The notes under the pieces were generated by a model. It was not told where the DNA came from, did not search any database, and saw only the letters and a list, made by a program, of their open reading frames with translations. From positions 174,737-238,736 of the forward strand of contig NZ_JAEHFJ010000006.1 of the NCBI RefSeq assembly GCF_016406085.1: a stretch of 64,000 nucleotides of DNA, given 5' to 3'. Shown in pieces: positions 37,134-45,540 of this stretch (the stretch's first letter is position 1; each line of letters starts with the position of its first letter). This stretch comes from Aureibaculum flavum. Lineage in GTDB: Bacteria; Bacteroidota; Bacteroidia; Flavobacteriales; Flavobacteriaceae. The translations under genes and the position numbers were made by a program.

Positions 37134-37581
37134 TCAGTGTATTAGCAATTATTGCACATGACTTATCTAGCATTTGATAAACATTTTCGAAACCACGTTC
37201 TGTATCGTGATACGGATCGGGAACATCAACATTTTCATCTGGAAACAATTCATTGAGAATCATTTTAACCTTAGCACTATCATTTTCATTTCTTGCTAAA
37301 CGTAAAATATCATCTCTATTAAAAGCATCCATTACATAAATCAAATCGAATTCATCAAAATCTGATTGTTGAAATTTTCTACAACGCTGATCTGTAATGT
37401 CAATGTTATATTTTTTAGCAACAGCAATAGAACGACTATCAGGTAATTTACCAATATGGTAACCTCCTGTTCCTGCTGAGTCTATAAAAACTTTTTGCGA
37501 ATTAACTTTAGATTTTAAAATACCTTCAGCTAATGGTGAGCGACAAATATTACCGAGGCAAACCATTAAAATACGAGTCAT
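37120..37581 (-). CDS. Low-molecular-weight protein tyrosine phosphatase
   Basis: 153 residues, the normal length. The P-loop CLGNICRS supplies nucleophile Cys8 and Arg14, and general acid Asp122 lies in VPDPYHD. It dephosphorylates protein tyrosines or small phospho-compounds; many bacterial relatives act on tyrosine kinases of polysaccharide export. It lies between dnaA (10 bp away) and the methyltransferase (overlapping), so the three probably share one transcript. Confidence 0.92.
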   Translation of the reverse strand: MTRILMVCLGNICRSPLAEGILKSKVNSQKVFIDSAGTGGYHIGKLPDSRSIAVAKKYNIDITDQRCRKFQQSDFDEFDLIYVMDAFNRDDILRLARNENDSAKVKMILNELFPDENVDVPDPYHDTERGFENVYQMLDKSCAIIANTLNDGE

Positions 37582-37591
37582 TGTATGAGTA

Positions 37592-39019
37592 TTAAAATGA
37601 TAACTTTTTAGTTATATCTTCAACGTACTTTTTAAATTGCTTATCAGTTTCGGTAAGGTTATCTACAGTTTTACAAGCATGTAATACCGTAGCATGATCT
37701 CTACTTCCTATTTGAGAACCAATACTAGCTAACGAAGCTTTAGTCATACGTTTTGCAAAGTACATAGCTAATTGACGAGCTTGTACAATATGACGCTTAC
37801 GTGTTTTAGATTGCAATGTAGTTACGTCCATTTCAAAATATTTAGAAACTACTTTCTGAATATAATCAATAGAAACTTCACGTTTAGTGTTTTTAACAAA
37901 CTTATCAACTATTTGTTTAGTAAGAGCTAACGTAAATTCTTTTCTGTTAAAAGAAGCTTGGGCAATCATAGAAATAAGCACTCCTTCTAACTCCCGCACA
38001 TTTGATTTTATATTTTTAGCAATATACTCAACTATCTCATCAGGCATCTCTACACCGTCTCTAAATAGTTTTTTCTGTAAAATTAAAATTCTTGTTTCAT
38101 AATCAGGTGCCATCAATTCAGCTGACAATCCCCATTTAAAACGTGACAACAAGCGTTGTTCAATATCTTGCATATCTACAGGAGCCTTGTCAGATGTCAA
38201 AATTACCTGTTTACCATTTTGATGTAAATGATTAAAAATATGGAAAAAGACATCTTGCGTACCTGATTTACCAGACAAAAACTGCACATCATCAACAATT
38301 AAAACATCTATCATCTGATAAAAATGAATAAAATCGTTACGCGTGTTTCCTTTTACGGAATCAATATATTGTTGTGTAAATTTTTCAGCAGAGATATACA
38401 GTACTGTTTTTTCTGGGTATTTATCTTTAATATCAACACCTATAGCATGAGATAAATGCGTTTTACCTAAACCAACACCTCCATAAATCAACAAAGGATT
38501 AAATGAAGTTCCACCTGGCTTATTAGCAACTGCCATACTCGCAGACCTTGCTAAACGGTTTGAATCTCCTTCTATAAAACTATCGAAATTATAATTTGGG
38601 TTAAGTTGAGATTCTATTTTTACTTTCTGAATACCTGGTATAATAAAAGGGTTTCTTAACTCTCTTTTATCAATTTCCAACGGTACAGTAATTCCCTGAC
38701 TATTAAATGGTTTTCTATTAGAACTTGGTATTTTAACGGTATGCGGATTTTTACTACTATACGCATTTTCCATCCTAACATCATACACTAATTTAGCATC
38801 ATCACCTAACTCCCTTACCAAAGCAACTCTTAACAATTTAATGTAATGCTCTTCCAACCATTCGTAGAAGAACTTACTCGGAACTTGAATAGTTAACGCT
38901 TCTCCAGCTATTTTTACGGGTAAAATTGGTTCAAACCATGTTTTATATGCTTGGGGTTTAATATTATCTTTGATAAAAGACAAACAATTATTCCAAACTG
39001 AAGTAGCTGTTTTACTCAT
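37592..39019 (-). CDS. dnaA: Chromosomal replication initiator DnaA
   Basis: 475 residues with the four-domain layout: N-terminal domain (1-85), linker, an AAA+ domain with Walker A GGVGLGKTHLS (about 180-190), Walker B VLIVDDVQFL and sensor LLSRFKWGLS, and a C-terminal helix-turn-helix with SRDHATVLHACKTV. It binds DnaA boxes and opens the origin. No cluster of DnaA boxes is seen next to the gene here, so the origin is probably elsewhere. Confidence 0.98.
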   Translation of the reverse strand: MSKTATSVWNNCLSFIKDNIKPQAYKTWFEPILPVKIAGEALTIQVPSKFFYEWLEEHYIKLLRVALVRELGDDAKLVYDVRMENAYSSKNPHTVKIPSSNRKPFNSQGITVPLEIDKRELRNPFIIPGIQKVKIESQLNPNYNFDSFIEGDSNRLARSASMAVANKPGGTSFNPLLIYGGVGLGKTHLSHAIGVDIKDKYPEKTVLYISAEKFTQQYIDSVKGNTRNDFIHFYQMIDVLIVDDVQFLSGKSGTQDVFFHIFNHLHQNGKQVILTSDKAPVDMQDIEQRLLSRFKWGLSAELMAPDYETRILILQKKLFRDGVEMPDEIVEYIAKNIKSNVRELEGVLISMIAQASFNRKEFTLALTKQIVDKFVKNTKREVSIDYIQKVVSKYFEMDVTTLQSKTRKRHIVQARQLAMYFAKRMTKASLASIGSQIGSRDHATVLHACKTVDNLTETDKQFKKYVEDITKKLSF

Positions 39020-39184
39020 TCTAATTATTTAGTTTTGTTAGTTTAAAAAAGAGCCTAAAATTGGGGTTATGCTCTCTCTTATTTCGAGCTACAAAAATGT
39101 GAATAAATTTTATTATAAAAAATTTTATTATCCTTGTTTTTCAACTTTTTTTTTATTACACTCGACTTCAAATATAGCGAATTT

Positions 39185-39589
39185 ATGTTGAATCATGAAA
39201 TAAATATTAGAGTACGTTACGGCGAGACTGATCAAATGAAATATGTGTACTATGGCAATTACGCTCAATACTTCGAAATGGGTAGAGTTGAATGGCTACG
39301 CAACCTAGGTTTGTCCTATAAAAAGATGGAAGAATTTGGCGTTATGTTACCCGTTATAAATATGAATATCAACTATTTAAAACCTGCCAAATATGACGAC
39401 CTACTTACCCTTAAAACTACATTGATTAAACTACCCGGATTTAAAATTGATTTTGCCTACGAACTTTACAATGAAGCGGATGAGTTATTAACAAAAGCAA
39501 CAACTACTTTAGTCTTTATTGACATAAAACGCAACAGACCAACGAAAGCTCCTGAATACATATTAGAAAAAATTAATCCGTATTTTTAA
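39185..39589 (+). CDS. Acyl-CoA thioesterase, YbgC/FadM-like
   Basis: 134 residues from ATG 39185. The frame is open from 39134, but the upstream part is low-complexity Phe-rich sequence and the family starts at the shorter form. Single hotdog domain of the 4-hydroxybenzoyl-CoA thioesterase type: RVRYGETDQMKYVYYGNY contains catalytic Asp16, followed by YFEMGRVEWLRNLG. The usual His-Ala after the Asp motif is replaced by Tyr-Gly, as in several YbgC-like enzymes. Divergent from dnaA. Confidence 0.85.
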   Translation: MLNHEINIRVRYGETDQMKYVYYGNYAQYFEMGRVEWLRNLGLSYKKMEEFGVMLPVINMNINYLKPAKYDDLLTLKTTLIKLPGFKIDFAYELYNEADELLTKATTTLVFIDIKRNRPTKAPEYILEKINPYF

Positions 39590-40204
39590 TTAAATAATTT
39601 TCCAATTGATATATCTCGATTCTTCTAACGCTAATTGTAACTTTTTAGCTTCACTTTTTCTTATTGTAATTACAAATTCACACTTCATTTCCATTATTTG
39701 TTCTACAATATCTGCAGAAGTTTCTTTAATTATTCTCATTACAACGTTCATTTGAGCGTATTCAAAAGATAATTGAAACTGCGTATTTATAGTCTTAATC
39801 ACTATTTTTGATGATTCCAATGCAAGTTGTGCCGCCGTTTTATAAGCATTTACCAAGCCGCCAACCCCCAATTTAGTACCTCCAAAATAACGAACAACTA
39901 CCACCAAAACATTGGTCACGTCTTTGGATAGAATTTGTCCATAAATCGGTTGGCCTGCAGAATTATTAGGTTCACCATCATCATTTACACGATAATGCAC
40001 ATCTTCTATACCAACTTGCCATGCATAACACCAATGCCTCGCCTTATGGTGTTGACTTTTAAGATTATCAATAAGTTGCTTTACATTTCCCTCATTGACT
40101 AATGGATAGGCATAGCCTAAAAACTTACTGCCTCTATCTTTAAATAGTACTTCTTCCGAAGGTTTCAATATGGTTTTATAGGTATCGATATTTATTATTT
40201 TAAT
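39590..40204 (-). CDS. YigZ/IMPACT family protein with probable AUU start
   Basis: 204 residues if translation starts at ATT 40204. The first conventional codon in the frame is TTG 40168, giving 192 residues, but the 12 codons upstream read KIINIDTYKTIL, resembling the conserved N-terminus of the family (DTYKTI..PSE). The frame is closed by TGA at 40213-40211, leaving AUU or AUA as the only starts for the full form. The IMPACT domain (HHKARHWCYAWQVG, NDDGEPNNSAGQPI, VVVVRYFGGTKLGVGGLVNAYK) and a C-terminal DUF1949 are present. Possible translation-associated role. It follows ribD by 16 bp. Confidence 0.85.
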   Translation of the reverse strand: MKIINIDTYKTILKPSEEVLFKDRGSKFLGYAYPLVNEGNVKQLIDNLKSQHHKARHWCYAWQVGIEDVHYRVNDDGEPNNSAGQPIYGQILSKDVTNVLVVVVRYFGGTKLGVGGLVNAYKTAAQLALESSKIVIKTINTQFQLSFEYAQMNVVMRIIKETSADIVEQIMEMKCEFVITIRKSEAKKLQLALEESRYINWKII

Positions 40205-40220
40205 ATTTACTCAAATTTAA

Positions 40221-41267
40221 TTACAAAACCTTTGGAACCAAAATTTTTAATGAATCAAACTTAATTTCTTTTTTTGAAATTTCAACACCTTTAATATAAG
40301 GAGCTTTTACTCCCTCATAAAAAGTTGAATTCCCAACAAAAACCCTCGCTTCATCCCATAAATTGGCATCAATGAAAGATTGTAACGTTTTAGCACCTCC
40401 TTCTACAAGGACTGATTGAATTTCATTTTGATATAAATAATCACAAATCTGCCGAGGAACATTTTCTGAAAAATCAATTTTACGATACACCAAAGATTGC
40501 TCTTCCCTGTTTTCAACTTCGTTAAAAACAACGGTCTTATTGCCCCCATCTAACACATGACAACTCTCTGGAAATCGCAATTCTTTATCCAACACTAATC
40601 TTAACGGATTTTCTCCCGCCCAATCACGGACATCTAATTTAGGGTTGTCTTGCAACACAGTATTCGTCCCTACTAAAATAGCCGGCTCTTCAGCTCTCCA
40701 TTTATGCACCAATTGACGTGAGTATCGGTTGGTAATCCATACCGGTTCATTTTTCACAACTCTTTTGGCTGGAGCGATAAAGCCACCTGATGTTTCTGCC
40801 CATTTTAATACAATAAAAGGTCTTTTTTTATTATGAAAAGTGAAAAAGCGATGGTTTAACGCTATACATTCGTTTTCTAAAATACCAACAATAACCTCAC
40901 AACCCGACTTTCTTAATTTTTCAATTCCTTTTCCCGCAACTGCCTCAAAAGGATCTACACATCCCACAACAACTTTTTGCAATTTATGCTTAACAATCAA
41001 ATCAGAACAAGGAGGTGTTTTTCCAAAATGATTACATGGCTCTAAACTCACATAAAGTGTTGATTTTTGCAACTTACTTTTGTCTACAACCGAATTAATC
41101 GCGTTTACTTCTGCGTGATTCCCTCCATATGGGCTGGTAAAACCTTCTCCAATAATAGCATCATCACATATAATAACACAACCGACCATAGGATTTGGTC
41201 TTGTTAAACCCAATCCGTTTTTTGCCAATTCTAAACAGCGTTTTATGTATTTTTCATGTATCTTCAC
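40221..41267 (-). CDS. ribD: Bifunctional riboflavin deaminase/reductase RibD
   Basis: 348 residues from GTG 41267; an ATG at 41330 is in frame but would overlap the divergent GNAT gene and precede the promoter box. The deaminase domain (1-145) has the zinc motifs HAEVNAI and PCNHFGKTPPC, and the reductase domain (150-348) has LKWAETSGGFIA, AILVGTNTVLQDNPKLDVR and VLVEGGAKTL. It carries out the second and third steps of riboflavin synthesis. A -7 box TATTTTTG (41279-41272) ends 4 nt before the GTG. Confidence 0.95.
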   Translation of the reverse strand: MKIHEKYIKRCLELAKNGLGLTRPNPMVGCVIICDDAIIGEGFTSPYGGNHAEVNAINSVVDKSKLQKSTLYVSLEPCNHFGKTPPCSDLIVKHKLQKVVVGCVDPFEAVAGKGIEKLRKSGCEVIVGILENECIALNHRFFTFHNKKRPFIVLKWAETSGGFIAPAKRVVKNEPVWITNRYSRQLVHKWRAEEPAILVGTNTVLQDNPKLDVRDWAGENPLRLVLDKELRFPESCHVLDGGNKTVVFNEVENREEQSLVYRKIDFSENVPRQICDYLYQNEIQSVLVEGGAKTLQSFIDANLWDEARVFVGNSTFYEGVKAPYIKGVEISKKEIKFDSLKILVPKVL

Positions 41268-41271
41268 ATCG

Positions 41272-41279
41272 CAAAAATA
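41272..41279 (-). promoter_or_regulatory. -7 promoter box of ribD (TATTTTTG)
   Basis: A perfect TAnnTTTG match within the 27-bp gap between ribD and the divergent GNAT gene, 4 nt before the GTG start. No FMN riboswitch is present. The -33 region is not a clear TTG. Confidence 0.5.
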
Positions 41280-41294
41280 CAGATTTAAAAAGAT

Positions 41295-41771
41295 ATGATT
41301 ATTCGAAAAATAGAACCGAAAGATAATCAAGAAATAGAGCAGATAATTAAAGAAACTATATTAGAATTTGGCTTACCTACTCATGGTACTGCTTATGAAG
41401 ATATAGAAACCACAAAAATGCATGCGTCATATCAACAAGATAACGAAGTTTATTTTGTCTTAGAAAATGAAAATAAAATTGTTGGCGGTGCTGGAATCAA
41501 AGCTTTAAAAAATAATATTGAAGCCGTTTGCGAACTTCAAAAAATGTACTTCAGCCCTATAGCCAGAGGAAAAGGTGTAGGTAGCGTTCTTATAAAAAAA
41601 TGCTTACAAGAAGCGAAAAATTTCAGATTTACTGCATGTTACATAGAAACGGACCCGAGAATGGAGGCGGCAATTCACTTATACAAAAAGAATGGTTTTA
41701 CCTCTTTAGAAAGTTCTTTAGGTGATACTGGACACAGCTCTTGTAGCGTTTGGATGCTAAAAACTTTATAA
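41295..41771 (+). CDS. GNAT family N-acetyltransferase
   Basis: 158 residues, one GNAT domain: MIIRKIEPKDNQEIEQIIKE at the start, the strand CELQKMYFSP, acetyl-CoA loop IARGKGVGSVLIKKCL and AAIHLYKKNGFTSLE. The prmC gene starts at the next base after its stop, so they are co-transcribed. Acceptor unknown. Confidence 0.88.
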   Translation: MIIRKIEPKDNQEIEQIIKETILEFGLPTHGTAYEDIETTKMHASYQQDNEVYFVLENENKIVGGAGIKALKNNIEAVCELQKMYFSPIARGKGVGSVLIKKCLQEAKNFRFTACYIETDPRMEAAIHLYKKNGFTSLESSLGDTGHSSCSVWMLKTL

Positions 41772-42671
41772 ATGAACTTATTACAATTAAAATCTCTTTT
41801 TATAGATGAATTAACGGATACTTATCCTAAAGAGGAAATTTTGTCTTTTTATTATTTATTAATCGAAGGTTTGTTGCACTTACAAAAAAAGGAAGTCTTT
41901 CTGGAGCCCACTATTGAATTATCTACTCAGCAATTAAGTGAGTTTAAAAATTCTATAGCACTTTTAAAACAAGAAAAGCCAATTCAATATATTTTAGGCA
42001 GCACAGAATTTTGCGGCTTCACCTTTAAAGTTAATAAAAACGTGTTGATCCCTAGACCTGAAACTGAAGAATTAGTAAGTTGGATTTGTTCAGATAGAAT
42101 TTCTGATATTTCAAATCAAAAAGATACAGACAGCAGCAAAACATCTATTTTAGACATTGGAACGGGTAGCGGTTGTATTGCAATTAGCCTTGCTAAAAAA
42201 TATCGTAACGCTAATGTTAGTGCTTTAGATGTTTCAAAAAATGCTTTAAGTACAGCAAAAGAGAATGCCATAGCAAATGATGTTGCTATTCATTTCATTG
42301 AACAAGACATTTTAAACTTACCTCTTAGACTTAACACTACCGTGTTTAAAAAGTATGACATTATTGTAAGTAATCCCCCATATGTTCGCGAATTGGAGAA
42401 ACAAGAAATGCAAAATAATGTATTACAGAACGAACCTCATTTAGCCCTATTTGTAGCTAACGACAACCCACTTTTGTTTTATGATAAAATAGCAGAATTT
42501 GCCAAAGAGAACCTAACAGAAAATGGATTGCTTTATTTTGAGATCAATCAGTATTTGGCTTCTGAAACCGCTATATTGTTAAAACAAAAGGGATTTAATA
42601 GGATTGAAATACGAGAAGATATCTACGGAAACAAAAGAATGTTAAAAGCAACTAACAAATCAAATCTTTAA
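41772..42671 (+). CDS. prmC: Release factor glutamine methyltransferase PrmC
   Basis: 299 residues. The N-terminal helical domain recognises the release factor. The methyltransferase domain has the SAM motif ILDIGTGSGCIAISLAK and the catalytic IIVSNPPYV. PETEELVSWI is also typical. The enzyme methylates the Gln of the GGQ loop in RF1 and RF2. It is contiguous with the GNAT gene (no gap) and is followed by an AI-2E family transporter 31 bp later. Confidence 0.95.
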   Translation: MNLLQLKSLFIDELTDTYPKEEILSFYYLLIEGLLHLQKKEVFLEPTIELSTQQLSEFKNSIALLKQEKPIQYILGSTEFCGFTFKVNKNVLIPRPETEELVSWICSDRISDISNQKDTDSSKTSILDIGTGSGCIAISLAKKYRNANVSALDVSKNALSTAKENAIANDVAIHFIEQDILNLPLRLNTTVFKKYDIIVSNPPYVRELEKQEMQNNVLQNEPHLALFVANDNPLLFYDKIAEFAKENLTENGLLYFEINQYLASETAILLKQKGFNRIEIREDIYGNKRMLKATNKSNL

Positions 42672-42702
42672 TTAACTTTGTAAATTAAATTTTGCGACAT
42701 TA

Positions 42703-43749
42703 ATGAATAATCTTAAAACAACAAATACATTATTGCTAATTTTAGTGGTACCTGTAGTATTCTATTTACTAAATATACTTTCGTTTATTTTTATACCATT
42801 GGTATTCTCAATGTTTATTGCATTATTATTTTTACCATTGTTGCGTTGGTTACAGAAAAAAGGAATAGCTAAAGCCATAAGCATCTCTATAGTTATCCTT
42901 ATTATTATTGGGGGCTTAAAGATTATAGCCGAACTGATACAATTATCTAGTAGAGAAATAATTGCCACAAACGAAGCTTTTATCGAAAAAGCCCAACTAA
43001 AATTAGTCGCTATTTTAAATTCTTACCAAGATTTTTTTGGAGTTGAACAAGGTGGAGACACTAATTTTTTAAATCATTTTCTGAATAAAGACAATTTCGG
43101 ATCAACCATTAGTTATATTGGTAATACGTTAACAATGACGTTAATGACTGCATTTTTCGTTGTTTTATGGCTTGCTGAGTCCATTAATGTTCAAAAACTA
43201 ATGAACAACACTATCCTTAGACAAAAGCATACTTCTGTAAAGACTTTTATGAAAATTGAGAAAGACTTAATAAAATTCATTAAAGTAAAATTTTTAGTGA
43301 GTTTAGGAACGGGAATTTTCACTGGATTAGCCTGTTACTTTTTTGATGTTAGTTTTCCTATTTTTTGGGGACTATTTGCCTTTGTCATAAACTTTGTTCA
43401 AATGATAGGCTCTTTTATAACTGTGATTCTATTAGCTATATTTGCTTTTGTAGAATTAGACCCTAATAGTATTTTATTATTTTTTGTCTTAACAATTACA
43501 GGAGTACAAGTTTTATTTGGCAGTATTTTAGAACCCATTTTTATGGGAAAATCATTCTCTATAAATATTATTACTGTATTGGTAATGCTAATGTTTTGGG
43601 GCTTTATCTGGGGCGTTCCAGGTATGATCATGTCTATTCCAATAACAGTATTCATAAAAATCATATTAGAACAATATCCAGAAACAAGAGTAATAGCAAA
43701 TATTATTTCCGGAAACGACACTGTAACTCCATTACCTGTCAAAAAATAA
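42703..43749 (+). CDS. AI-2E family transporter
   Basis: 348 residues with the family arrangement of helices in two groups: three at the N-terminus (about 8-35 and 55-75), one mid-protein (about 145-165) and four in the C-terminal half (about 210-330). The family signatures VNFVQMIGSFITV and FWGFIWGVPGMIMSIPITV are present. Family members export AI-2, sodium or other small solutes; the substrate here cannot be told. A terminator follows. Confidence 0.88.
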   Translation: MNNLKTTNTLLLILVVPVVFYLLNILSFIFIPLVFSMFIALLFLPLLRWLQKKGIAKAISISIVILIIIGGLKIIAELIQLSSREIIATNEAFIEKAQLKLVAILNSYQDFFGVEQGGDTNFLNHFLNKDNFGSTISYIGNTLTMTLMTAFFVVLWLAESINVQKLMNNTILRQKHTSVKTFMKIEKDLIKFIKVKFLVSLGTGIFTGLACYFFDVSFPIFWGLFAFVINFVQMIGSFITVILLAIFAFVELDPNSILLFFVLTITGVQVLFGSILEPIFMGKSFSINIITVLVMLMFWGFIWGVPGMIMSIPITVFIKIILEQYPETRVIANIISGNDTVTPLPVKK

Positions 43750-43811
43750 TACTAGCTCTTTAAATTCAGATTTCCTTTAGATTCTTTGAATATCTTTAGC
43801 TCTTAAATGCT

Positions 43812-43836
43812 AAACACATTCCCCTACTATGTGTTT
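43812..43836 (+). terminator. Terminator after the AI-2E transporter gene
   Basis: AAACACAT and ATGTGTTT pair across a 9-nt loop, followed by CTTTT. Confidence 0.6.
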
Positions 43837-43925
43837 TCTTTTAAAAGATATTACGATTAATTTGATTGAATTCAACCCCCTACTTAATCGTGAAAAATTA
43901 ATTGAAAATTTTTAACGCTAACATT

Positions 43926-45413
43926 ATGAGGAGTTGTATTGCTTTATTCTTGACCTTTTCTTTTACAATTTTTACATATTCGCAAGATTTAGGCTACGGT
44001 CTTGTTGCAAATGATTTGACCAACAGACCAATGCAAGATATTGCTAAACCGGGTTATCTTCAAACCATTACAGACCCTTCTTTTGGAACCACGATTAGAC
44101 GGATTACGAATGCAGCTACCGGCGAAATTATAAAACCAATGTATAGCACTATACAAGCTTGGAATGCGGATGAATCTTATATGATTGTTTATCAAGTAGG
44201 TAAAGGTCACTTACTTTTAAACGGAACAACCTATCAATTTATTAAAACGTTAGATGTTAAGCCAGATGATATTGAGCAACTATTTTGGGACTTTAACAAT
44301 CCCAAATATTTTTACTATTTAGAAGCTACGTCTGATGATTTTATCAAATACAATGTAGACACCAACGCTAAAGAAATTTTAGTCAATTTAGACACAGCGT
44401 CAGGCTGCAATGGTAATATAAGTTTAGGTAATGACGTACAAATGATGTCTTGGAATTCTGACATCATTAGTTTTAGGTGCGATAATAGAAGTGCTTTTTA
44501 TTATAAAATTTCAACAGGAGTTACAACCTCTTTTAATATCAATAACATAAATTACCTTGCCCCTATGCCAACACCGTCTGGCAATTACTTTTATCATGAT
44601 AAAATATCTTACAATTCGGCTGGAAATATACAAACTACGTTAAATGAATTAAAAGGCGAACATTCATGTATGGGAAAATTAGCGAATGGAAACGATGCCT
44701 ATTTCGCCGTTGCTTTTGACCCAACATCACAAGGTGGTTGTACCGGAGACATTGTAGCTCATGACATGGCAAGTGGAGAATGTTATTCAATCATAAGTGA
44801 ATCACAAGGTTATAATTACACACAATCGGGTACTCACATATCTGCACTTGCTCATAAAAATACACAACCGGGATGGGTAGCAGCTTCTTTAGTGGGCTAT
44901 AAAGATGGTGGTCAAAATGGACAAACACTTTTAGATCAGGAATTAGTTATTGCTAAAGCGGATAAAAACAACATTAAAGTTTATAGAATTGGTCATCATA
45001 GAGCTGACGAAGATCAATTTGACTATTGGGGAGAACCACATGCCGTTTTAAGTCCTACGGGTACCAGAGTGCTTTTCGGATCTGACTGGAGTGGCTCTGA
45101 TGATGGTAAATCAATAGATTGCTATGTAGTAGAACTACCCATATATAATTCAGCATTAGCCGTGACTGATAATATCTTAGACAATTCAATAAACATATAT
45201 CCCAATCCTGTTGCGGATCAAATCACCATTAATAATGATAGTGGGCAAAAAATAAAGAAGGTCTCCTTTTTTAATATGAAAGGGCAGAAAATTAAAACAC
45301 AAAACTTAACGAATAGCACTATTGATGTTTCCACTATTTCGGGCGGAATATACTTGTTAACCATACACCTTGAGAATGCTATAATAAACAAGAAAATTGT
45401 TATTGAAAAATAA
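43926..45413 (+). CDS. Secreted beta-propeller protein with T9SS sorting domain
   Basis: 495 residues from ATG 43926; an in-frame TTG at 43902 is less likely because the shorter form has a clean signal peptide (cleavage near TYSQ). The middle (about 20-415) is a repeated beta-rich domain with WD/propeller-like blades. The last 75 residues (INIYPNPVADQITIN through a Lys-rich end) are a type A T9SS sorting domain, so the protein should cross the outer membrane by the type IX system and be anchored or released. Function unknown; TolB- or oligogalacturonate-lyase-like propellers are the closest look. Confidence 0.8.
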   Translation: MRSCIALFLTFSFTIFTYSQDLGYGLVANDLTNRPMQDIAKPGYLQTITDPSFGTTIRRITNAATGEIIKPMYSTIQAWNADESYMIVYQVGKGHLLLNGTTYQFIKTLDVKPDDIEQLFWDFNNPKYFYYLEATSDDFIKYNVDTNAKEILVNLDTASGCNGNISLGNDVQMMSWNSDIISFRCDNRSAFYYKISTGVTTSFNINNINYLAPMPTPSGNYFYHDKISYNSAGNIQTTLNELKGEHSCMGKLANGNDAYFAVAFDPTSQGGCTGDIVAHDMASGECYSIISESQGYNYTQSGTHISALAHKNTQPGWVAASLVGYKDGGQNGQTLLDQELVIAKADKNNIKVYRIGHHRADEDQFDYWGEPHAVLSPTGTRVLFGSDWSGSDDGKSIDCYVVELPIYNSALAVTDNILDNSINIYPNPVADQITINNDSGQKIKKVSFFNMKGQKIKTQNLTNSTIDVSTISGGIYLLTIHLENAIINKKIVIEK

Positions 45414-45505
45414 GCTAGTATTAATATTAGGTTTCAGGACTGTTAATCTATCACATTCTCCATAAAAACTTATTCGAAATACATAATTTCGGTCATAAAT
45501 TGTAT

Positions 45506-45513
45506 TATTTTTG
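45506..45513 (+). promoter_or_regulatory. -7 promoter box (TATTTTTG)
   Basis: A TAnnTTTG match 27 nt before the ATG of the glucan phosphorylase-like gene; the -33 element is unclear. Confidence 0.5.
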
Positions 45514-45540
45514 TAGCTTCAAAAATAAATTAAAATAATT

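Noticed and set aside
39020..39184. Replication origin next to dnaA
   Set aside because: No cluster of TTATCCACA-like DnaA boxes in this gap or the flanks that I can see.
40840..41031. Opposite-strand ORF inside ribD
   Set aside because: It is a shadow frame of a well-supported gene; the same applies to the other antisense ORFs over uvrB, dnaA, icd and the S9 peptidase.
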